DNA of 64,000 nucleotides from Pseudonocardiales bacterium (lineage in GTDB: Bacteria; Actinomycetota; Actinomycetes; Mycobacteriales; Pseudonocardiaceae): NCBI GenBank assembly GCA_023252195.1, contig JAHEXI010000001.1, positions 186,001 to 250,000 on the forward strand, read 5' to 3'. The position numbers and the translations under genes were made by a program. Shown piece by piece: positions 16,907 through 23,425 of this stretch (the first letter of the stretch is position 1; each line of letters starts with the position of its first letter). A model generated the notes under the pieces. The model did no database searches and was not told the origin of the DNA. It saw only the letters and a program-made list of their open reading frames with translations.

Positions 16907-17347
16907 ATGACAGCGTCGTGGTGCCGCTCGGTAGGAACGACGTGGACGGTGGAGCTCCGGTCGGCCGACGAAGGGGTGCTGGGGCGCCCGGTGGAGTGGA
17001 TCTGCTCCGGAGTGCCGACCCAGCAGCCGGCTCCGGAACGCCATACCGCCGACCTGCTCGGCGAGCGTGACCTGCTGCTGTTCCCCGCCGAGCCTGGCGA
17101 ACCAGCGCCGCGGACCCGCAGCCGACGGCTGATCGGCTACGTCACTCGTGACCCCGAGGTGATGCGGCTGGCGCTGCTGCTTGCCGATGTCGTCGAGTCG
17201 GGGTGGGACCATCCCATGGTGGTGGCCGCTCGGTGGGTTCAGGCTGGCCACTCGGCCGATGCGGCGATGCCGTGGATCACCGCTGGGATGAACTGGCCGA
17301 AGGCGGCCGAGACCGTCATGCGGAAATCCTGCGCGCGGCCTGGCTGA
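16907..17347 (+). CDS. Conserved hypothetical protein
   Basis: The most likely start is the ATG at 16907, giving 146 residues; the frame is open further upstream across the glycosylase end and the gap but without coding character. The protein is soluble, with a Trp-rich N-terminus and a helical C-terminus (RLALLLADVVESGWDHPMVV, then AARWVQAGHSADAAMPWITA). I do not recognise the family. It lies just upstream of the LytS-like kinase on the same strand, 53 bp apart, but a functional link is not shown. Confidence 0.55.
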   Translation: MTASWCRSVGTTWTVELRSADEGVLGRPVEWICSGVPTQQPAPERHTADLLGERDLLLFPAEPGEPAPRTRSRRLIGYVTRDPEVMRLALLLADVVESGWDHPMVVAARWVQAGHSADAAMPWITAGMNWPKAAETVMRKSCARPG

Positions 17348-17400
17348 CGGCGGGCTGACCCGCCGTTGTCACCTGAGGTCGAGACCGCGACTATGGATTC

Positions 17401-18645
17401 GTGAACCAGCTCGGCCACCTCGCGATGGTGGGTGCCGTCGTCCTCGCCGTGGTGATCGCTGCCGGGTTGATACTCCGGAGGCGACGGCGCCAGCCATTCG
17501 GCAGCGACGCCGATCGCGCCACGTACACCGCGCTGCACACCATGGCGCAGGCTTCACCACCGCTGCGGGATCGGTTGTCAGCCGCCTCGGCGACTGCCGC
17601 GGCACCGCATCTGCGGGCCTTGTTGAACTGCTCAGCCGTCGCGCTGACCAACGAGGAAAGCGTGATGCTGGCCTGGGACGGGGACGCTCAGCATCATGCC
17701 GAATGGGTCGCTGAGGCGGCGCTGGAGGTGCTGAGCACCGGACGTCAGCAGGTCCGAAGCCAGCGTGAGATGGACTGTGGGCGCGCCGACTGCCCGATTC
17801 GCGCTGTCGTCGTCTGCCCGCTGGAGGTCGACGGCGGCGTCGTCGGGACCTTCGGTGTGGTCAGCCAGCGGCCCGCCGCGGCGGGCGTGATGAAGGCTGC
17901 CGCGGAGGTCGCGCGGTACGTCTCCAGCCAGCTGGAGCTCGCTGAGCTCGATGAGTCCCGATCCCGATTGGCTCATGCCGAGGTGCGGGCGCTACGCGCG
18001 CAGATTTCGCCGCATTTCATTTACAACGCGCTCACCACGATCTCCTCGACCGTCCGCACCGACCCGGAGGAGGCCCGTGAGCTGCTGATGGAGTTCGCCG
18101 AGTTCACCCGGTACTCCTTCCGCTCCGCTGGAGAGTTCACCACGCTTGCCGAGGAGCTCAACAACATCGACCGCTACCTGATCCTGGAGAAGGCCCGGTA
18201 TGGGGAGCGGTTGCAAGTGCGGTTGCAGATCGCGCCCGAGGTGCTACCGGTGGTATTGCCGTTCCTGGCGTTGCAGCCGCTGGTGGAGAACGCGGTACGG
18301 CACGGCTTGGCGGGCAAGCCCGGCGGCGGCACCGTGTCGGTCGTCGCCGAGGACGCCGGATCCGATTGCCTCATCAGCGTCGAGGACGACGGCATCGGGA
18401 TGGATCCGGACCGGCTGCGTGACGAGATGACCGACTCACACGTCACGGGTGCGCATGTCGGGCTGGGCAACGTTCATGATCGGTTACGCGGAGCCTTCGG
18501 CGAGGAATGCGGGCTCGTGGTCGAAACCGGACCGGGGATGGGCACCAAGGTCAGCATGCGGGTACCCAAGTTCAGCCGCGGCGTGCGCGCCATCGCCCCA
18601 CCAACACCAACCGCATCCCGAACCCAACCCCCCGTAACCGCCTAG
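17401..18645 (+). CDS. LytS-type sensor histidine kinase (GAF-like, His_kinase, HATPase_c)
   Basis: This 414-aa protein starts at GTG. There is one N-terminal transmembrane helix (about residues 8-25), a GAF-like sensor region (about 45-180, including ADCPIRAVVVCPL), and the LytS-family His_kinase domain with QISPHFIYNALTTISS (His205). The ATPase domain has LQPLVENAVRHGL and EDDGIGM boxes and a final G-rich loop. It is the sensor half of a pair with the LytTR regulator at 19776; an S49 peptidase gene lies between them. In related bacteria LytS/LytTR pairs (BtsSR, YpdAB) sense pyruvate and control monocarboxylate carriers, which fits the symporters downstream. Confidence 0.88.
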   Translation: MNQLGHLAMVGAVVLAVVIAAGLILRRRRRQPFGSDADRATYTALHTMAQASPPLRDRLSAASATAAAPHLRALLNCSAVALTNEESVMLAWDGDAQHHAEWVAEAALEVLSTGRQQVRSQREMDCGRADCPIRAVVVCPLEVDGGVVGTFGVVSQRPAAAGVMKAAAEVARYVSSQLELAELDESRSRLAHAEVRALRAQISPHFIYNALTTISSTVRTDPEEARELLMEFAEFTRYSFRSAGEFTTLAEELNNIDRYLILEKARYGERLQVRLQIAPEVLPVVLPFLALQPLVENAVRHGLAGKPGGGTVSVVAEDAGSDCLISVEDDGIGMDPDRLRDEMTDSHVTGAHVGLGNVHDRLRGAFGEECGLVVETGPGMGTKVSMRVPKFSRGVRAIAPPTPTASRTQPPVTA

Positions 18646-18660
18646 TCAGCCCGGCTGGCT

Positions 18661-18724
18661 CGCGTTCTGAATGCGGACTGCGGTTATTGGGCCCACTTTT
18701 GCCGCGGTCCGCATCCAGAACGCG
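18661..18724. repeat. Long imperfect inverted repeat
   Basis: Arms of 23 bases (CGCGTTCTGAATGCGGACTG... and its near-perfect complement ending in CCGCATCCAGAACGCG) flank an 18-base loop, 15 bp after the kinase stop. It could act as a terminator or attenuator before the S49 peptidase gene. The outer stem CGCGTTCTGGA recurs in the hairpin at 61966-62030. Confidence 0.7.
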
Positions 18725-18771
18725 GTTGCCTGCGGCCGATCGATGTCGGTCAGCCGCCGTAGGGTGGCCTG

Positions 18772-19647
18772 ATGGATGTCAAGGACCTGACGTCGCGGCT
18801 GCCGCTGCCCGGCACGCTGCGCGAGCGCGGCCCGGTGGTGGCTGCGGTGAAACTGCACGGCGTGATCACACCGACGGCGGCACCGCTGGGTCGTGGAGTG
18901 ATCAACCTGTCCGTCTTGGAGTCGGTGCTGACCCGGGCCTTCGGCTTCGACCGGCTGCGGGCGGTGGCGTTGTTGATCAACTCACCGGGCGGTTCGCCCA
19001 CCCAGTCGGCTCTGGTGGCGGACCGGATCCGCGGTCTCGCCGATCTTAAGGACGTGCCGGTGCTGGCGTTCTGCGAGGACGTCGCCGCATCCGGTGGGTA
19101 CTGGCTCGCCTGTGCCGCCGATGAGATCGTCGCCCACCCGACGTCACTAGTCGGCTCCATCGGGGTGGTCAGCCAGGGCTTCGGGCTGCATGGTCTGCTC
19201 GAGCGCTTCGGGGTCGAGCGGCGGCTGTACACCGCGGGGGCCAACAAATCCCGGCTCGACCCGTTCCTGCCTGAGCGGGAGGACGACGTGGTGTGGTTGC
19301 GTAGCATGCAAACCGAACTGCACGGTATGTTTCGCGACTGGGTGTGTTCGCGCCGCGGCGATCGGCTGGTGACCGGTCAGCAGGACCTGTTCACCGGTGA
19401 GGTGTGGAGCGGTCGCCGGGCCCTGGAATTGGGTTTGGTCGACCGGCTCGGCACAATGCGTGGGGAGATCGCCACGCGCTACCCGGACGCGGAGATCATC
19501 ACGGTGGAGGCACGCCGGCCGTTGCTGGCTAGGCTGGGGATAGCACCCGCAGCGGCCGCGCTGAGCGGGCGTGGCGGTCCGGAATCCGCGTTGGCGGTGC
19601 TCGAAGCGCTTGAGCACCGCGCCACCTGGTCCCGCTTCGGGCTGTAG
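18772..19647 (+). CDS. S49-family signal peptide peptidase-like serine protease
   Basis: This 291-aa protein has the SppA-type Ser/Lys dyad: Ser107 in AASGGYWLACAADE and Lys159 in AGANKSRLDPF. The strand LLINSPGGSPTQSA and the SLVGSIGVVSQ block are also present. There is no clear N-terminal transmembrane helix, so it resembles the soluble or peripheral S49 proteins rather than full SppA. It should cleave signal-peptide remnants or membrane-protein fragments. Its position inside a LytS/LytTR-symporter locus is notable but may be simple co-location. Confidence 0.87.
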   Translation: MDVKDLTSRLPLPGTLRERGPVVAAVKLHGVITPTAAPLGRGVINLSVLESVLTRAFGFDRLRAVALLINSPGGSPTQSALVADRIRGLADLKDVPVLAFCEDVAASGGYWLACAADEIVAHPTSLVGSIGVVSQGFGLHGLLERFGVERRLYTAGANKSRLDPFLPEREDDVVWLRSMQTELHGMFRDWVCSRRGDRLVTGQQDLFTGEVWSGRRALELGLVDRLGTMRGEIATRYPDAEIITVEARRPLLARLGIAPAAAALSGRGGPESALAVLEALEHRATWSRFGL

Positions 19648-19775
19648 CTCTGGCCGATCACACTGAGTACCAGGGATGGCACTAGTCCGCCAACCGTGGA
19701 CAGCGATACCGGCCATGTGCAGGATTGATGGTCCGGGGTTGGTGGGGGCACACTGGTCTGGCGGAAAGGCGGTCG

Positions 19776-20621
19776 ATGAGCGGCAACGACGACAACCCGG
19801 GTCTTGTCGTGCTCGCCGTCGACGACGAGCCGGGTCCGCTGTCCATGTTGGTGGAAGTACTCGAAGCCGAGCCGCGGATCGGCACCGTGCTGACGGCCAC
19901 CAACGCCACCGAGGCATTGTCGGTCTTGCGTCCTGACAACCGGGGCACCAACGGAACGTCGTCGCTGCCCCAGATCGACGTCGTGTTCCTCGACATCCGG
20001 ATGCCGGGGTTGGACGGGCTGGAGTTGGCCCGCCTGCTCGGCGCGATTCCCAACCCACCGGTGGTCGTGTTCGCCACCGCCTACGATGAGAAGGCTCTCG
20101 ACGCCTTCGAGATCGGCGCGGCCGACTACCTGATGAAGCCGGTGAGTCGAGAGCGACTGGCCAACACCATGCGGCGGATCGTGGCCTCCCGGCGCGACGC
20201 GTCTGCCCCGGGACCGGATCCCGGCAGCGAGGACGAGGTCATCCCGGTGGAGCTCGCCGGGACCACCAAGCTGGTGCCGCGCTCGTCGGTACGCTGGGTG
20301 GAGGCGCATGGGGACTACGCACGGCTGCACACCGGAGAGGGCACCAGCCACCTGGTCCGTATCCCGCTTTCCCAGTTGGAAGATCGCTGGTCGGACGCCG
20401 GGTTCGTGCGGATCCACCGCTCCTTTCTGGTCGCCCTGCCGCTGGTCACCGAGCTGCGCATGTCGGCGTCGGGTTACGTGGTGCGGGTGGGTAACGGAGG
20501 TGACGCCACCGAGTTACCGGTCAGCCGAAGGCACACTCGAGAGCTGAAGGACCGCTTGGTCCGTGCGGCCAAACAGGGCTGGACCTCCCGAGCAGCTCCG
20601 ATGAACCCCGATGAGTTGTGA
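19776..20621 (+). CDS. LytTR-family response regulator
   Basis: The start ATG at 19776 follows GGAAAGG and gives 281 residues; a TTG further upstream is less likely. The receiver has the acidic pair (AVDDEPG), Asp73 in VVFLDIRMPG and Lys121 in YLMKPVS. After a linker (about 145-160) comes a LytTR DNA-binding domain with VRWVEAHGDYARLH, HLVRIPLSQLEDRW and FVRIHRSFLVAL. It pairs with the LytS-like kinase at 17401. It overlaps the next gene's first candidate start, implying an operon with the membrane protein and symporters. Confidence 0.92.
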   Translation: MSGNDDNPGLVVLAVDDEPGPLSMLVEVLEAEPRIGTVLTATNATEALSVLRPDNRGTNGTSSLPQIDVVFLDIRMPGLDGLELARLLGAIPNPPVVVFATAYDEKALDAFEIGAADYLMKPVSRERLANTMRRIVASRRDASAPGPDPGSEDEVIPVELAGTTKLVPRSSVRWVEAHGDYARLHTGEGTSHLVRIPLSQLEDRWSDAGFVRIHRSFLVALPLVTELRMSASGYVVRVGNGGDATELPVSRRHTRELKDRLVRAAKQGWTSRAAPMNPDEL

Positions 20622-21144
20622 TGAGTCCGCCCATGCGTCGGCGATGAGTCTCCATGAGTCCCCCATGAGTACTGACGCGACTGGACCGGATGACGACCCG
20701 TGGGAGGCTCTGACGCGGGCGGCCGAGGACGCGGCGGCCGCAGAAAAAGCCCGGGAGGCCAACGGCTACCCGGTCGCGGCCAAGGTCAAGCTCGGCAAGC
20801 GGGAACGGATCGTGCTCGCCAAGCGGCGCAGCAGTCGCCGGGTGATACGAACGCTCGCCGAGTTGGAGGATCAGACCAGCGTCGGTGAGGTACTGGTTCG
20901 CCAGTTGGTGCGGGTGCAGCTGATTTTGTCGATCCGGCTGATGCTGCTCACGGTGCTGGTGCTAGCGGGTATCCCGCTGTTGTTCCTGATGCCGTCGCTG
21001 GGCACCATCACCGTCGTGGGCATACGGCTGCCGTGGCTCCTGCTCGGGTTCGCGGTTTACCCGTTCTTCGTCGCGGTGGCCTGGTCCTACAATCGCAGCG
21101 CGGATCGTAACGAGCAGGACTTCGCCGATATGGTCGAGAACTGA
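20611..21144 (+). CDS. Membrane protein preceding the first symporter
   Basis: This 177-aa protein (159 if it begins at the ATG at 20665, MSTDATG) has an acidic Ala-rich N-terminus, a basic central part (VKLGKRERIVLAKRRSSRRV) and two C-terminal helices (about residues 108-130 and 135-158). I do not recognise a named family. The place of the gene directly before a sodium:solute symporter resembles that of DUF485 proteins, small two-helix partners of acetate carriers, so it may be a divergent partner; this is inference. It overlaps the LytTR gene by 11 bases and ends 8 bp before the symporter. Confidence 0.7.
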   Translation: MSCDESAHASAMSLHESPMSTDATGPDDDPWEALTRAAEDAAAAEKAREANGYPVAAKVKLGKRERIVLAKRRSSRRVIRTLAELEDQTSVGEVLVRQLVRVQLILSIRLMLLTVLVLAGIPLLFLMPSLGTITVVGIRLPWLLLGFAVYPFFVAVAWSYNRSADRNEQDFADMVEN

Positions 21145-21152
21145 ACGCCAGC

Positions 21153-22946
21153 GTGCCTGGGCAGGCGGTGTTCTACGTCACCATCGGTGCGATGGTCGTG
21201 ATTGCCGCGGCGACCATGCTCACCGGGCTCTACGGGTCGAAGGTCAGGTCGACCTCGGACTTCCTGGTCGCGTCTCGAACGCTGGGGTCCCGCTGGAATG
21301 CCGCGGCGATCTCCGGCGAGTACCTGTCCGCGGCCTCCTTCCTGGGAATCGCCGGTCTGGTACTCAAGGGAGGGGTGGACGCGCTGTGGTACCCGGTCGG
21401 GTTCACGGCAGGATATCTCGCCCTACTGCTTTTCGTGGCGGCGCCGCTGCGCAGATCGGGTGTCTACACGCTGCCCGACTTCGCCGAGGCACGTTTGGGC
21501 TCGGTAGGTCTGCGCCGGGTCTGCACCATTTTCGTGATCGTCATCGGCTGGCTTTACCTGGTACCGCAGATGCAGGGCGCAGGGCTGACCCTCCATGCTG
21601 TGACCGGAGAGCCGAAGTGGGTCGGCGCGGCGGTGGTCATGGTGATCGTGACGTTGAACATCTACACCGGCTGGATGCGCTCGATCACCATCGTGCAGGC
21701 CTTCCAGTATTGGATAAAGCTGACCGCGCTCGCCATCCCGGTCTTCGTGCTGCTGATTCACAATGCCGGCGAGAAACCGGGTGTGCGGGGCTCGCTGGGT
21801 GCCTCGGCGCTGCCGCATTTCTCCCATGCCGCCGATATCACTCTTGATCACGATGTGGTGCTGGAAGTCGCTGCGCCGATGGTGGTCAACGCAGTGGGAA
21901 ACGAGGACGGGCGATTCGCGAACGGGACGGTGTACTGGGCACCAGGGGAGCACCGGGTCGCCAAGAACACCAGACTGCACTTCGACGCGGGCAGCCGGAC
22001 TCCGGTGATCCGAGGTGCCGTGTTGGACAACGACAAATGGCTTCGTCCACTGGGCAGCGGCAGCCATCCGTTGCTGGCCACGTACTCGCTCATCGTGGCG
22101 CTGCTGCTGGGCACCATGGGGTTGCCGCACGTACTGGGGCGGTACTACACCGACCCCGACGGCCGAGCGGCGCGCCGGACCACGTTGCTGGTGCTGTCCC
22201 TGCTCGGAGTTTTCTACCTGTTCCCGATGGTGTCCGGATGGCTCGCTCGGCTGTACGTCCCGGAGCTGCTGGTCAACGGCAACACCGACGCCGCGCTGCT
22301 GCTGCTGCCACGCGCCGCGTTGGGCGGATGGCCAGGGCTGCTACTCGGTGGCCTGATCGCTGCCGGGGCGTTCGCCGCCTTTGTCTCCGCCGCCACTGGG
22401 CTGGTGGTCAGCATCGCCGGAGTGTTGTCCACTGACGTGCTTCCCAGTCGGTTGCGGGACTTCCGGGCGGCCACTGCGGCTGCCTGGACAGTGCCGTTGG
22501 CGTTCGTGCTCGCCGTGTCATCGTTGGACCTGGCGCAAGGTGTGGGACTGGCTTTCGCGGTGGCCGCCTCGTCGTTCTGCCCGCTGCTCGTGCTGGGCAT
22601 CTGGTGGCGCGGGCTGACCGACGTCGGCGCGGCGGCCGGCATTCTGGCCGGCGGCGGGCTCGCGTTCGCCACGGTGCTGCCGGCCGCGGCCGGCGTACTC
22701 CCGCCAGGGTGGCAGACACTGTTGGCCCAGCCCGCTGTGTTCACCGTGCCGCTGGCCTTCCTGACCATGGTGGTGGTCAGCAAGCGCACCACTGATCGCA
22801 TCCCGGTCGACGTATCTCGCATCCTGCTGCGGTTGCATGCACCAGACCGGTTGGGCCTGTCGGAGGATCGGGACTTGGACCAGATGGCCCCCCGCTCCGG
22901 GATGGTAGCGCTGCCCAGGATGCGCGGTGGCCGGCACCGTCGGTAA
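21153..22946 (+). CDS. Sodium:solute symporter (SSS family), acetate-permease-like
   Basis: This 597-aa integral membrane protein starts at GTG and has about 13 helices. The block SGEYLSAASFLGIAG near residue 50 and GLPHVLGRYYTDPD near 325 are typical of the ActP/MctC branch of the SSS family, which imports short monocarboxylates (acetate, propionate, pyruvate) with sodium or protons. Residues about 215-300, between helices, form an extra soluble loop (ITLDHDVVLEVAAPMVVNAV and following) larger than usual for ActP. A second symporter lies downstream, so the locus has two carriers. Substrate is inferred from family only. Confidence 0.87.
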   Translation: MPGQAVFYVTIGAMVVIAAATMLTGLYGSKVRSTSDFLVASRTLGSRWNAAAISGEYLSAASFLGIAGLVLKGGVDALWYPVGFTAGYLALLLFVAAPLRRSGVYTLPDFAEARLGSVGLRRVCTIFVIVIGWLYLVPQMQGAGLTLHAVTGEPKWVGAAVVMVIVTLNIYTGWMRSITIVQAFQYWIKLTALAIPVFVLLIHNAGEKPGVRGSLGASALPHFSHAADITLDHDVVLEVAAPMVVNAVGNEDGRFANGTVYWAPGEHRVAKNTRLHFDAGSRTPVIRGAVLDNDKWLRPLGSGSHPLLATYSLIVALLLGTMGLPHVLGRYYTDPDGRAARRTTLLVLSLLGVFYLFPMVSGWLARLYVPELLVNGNTDAALLLLPRAALGGWPGLLLGGLIAAGAFAAFVSAATGLVVSIAGVLSTDVLPSRLRDFRAATAAAWTVPLAFVLAVSSLDLAQGVGLAFAVAASSFCPLLVLGIWWRGLTDVGAAAGILAGGGLAFATVLPAAAGVLPPGWQTLLAQPAVFTVPLAFLTMVVVSKRTTDRIPVDVSRILLRLHAPDRLGLSEDRDLDQMAPRSGMVALPRMRGGRHRR

Positions 22947-23071
22947 TCACCGCTGCATACCGAGCGGTTCGCGATGCGGTGCACGCTGGTGAAAGTCCGG
23001 CCACTAGGGTGTGCCGGTCTTCGCGACGCACGTCACATCAGCATGATCATCACTGCCCTGGAGGTGTCTGC

Positions 23072-23425
23072 ATGAGCACCACCGAGCGCGTCGGCGGTGT
23101 GGGCACGCCGCCACCGGTGGACCCTTGGGCCGCCGCCCACACCAGCACGGATTTCGCCATGCTGCGACAGCGGTTCCGCGGCTTCGTCTTCCCGATGACC
23201 GCGTTCTTCCTGTCCTGGTACCTCTTGTATGTCGTGCTGGCAGCCTTCGCGCCGCACTACATGGCCATCAAGATAGTCGGCAACGTCAACATCGGATTGA
23301 TCTTCGGCTTGCTCCAGTTCGTCTCCACCTTCGCCATCACAACGGTGTATGTCCAGTTCGCAAGCCGCAATCTCGACCCGCTCAGCAGCCAGATCTGTAA
23401 GCGGGTCGAAGGAGGAGTCTGGTGA
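23072..23425 (+). CDS. DUF485 membrane protein
   Basis: Starting at the ATG at 23072 after CTGGAGGTG, this 117-aa protein has the DUF485 pattern: a soluble N-terminus, LRQRFRGFVFPMTAFFLSWY leading into the first helix, a short loop with APHYMAIK, and a second helix ending in FASRNLDP. DUF485 proteins are encoded next to acetate/pyruvate SSS carriers (as with C. glutamicum mctC and E. coli actP) and are probably their partners. Its stop overlaps the GTG of the next symporter as GTGA, so the two are translationally coupled. Confidence 0.9.
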   Translation: MSTTERVGGVGTPPPVDPWAAAHTSTDFAMLRQRFRGFVFPMTAFFLSWYLLYVVLAAFAPHYMAIKIVGNVNIGLIFGLLQFVSTFAITTVYVQFASRNLDPLSSQICKRVEGGVW

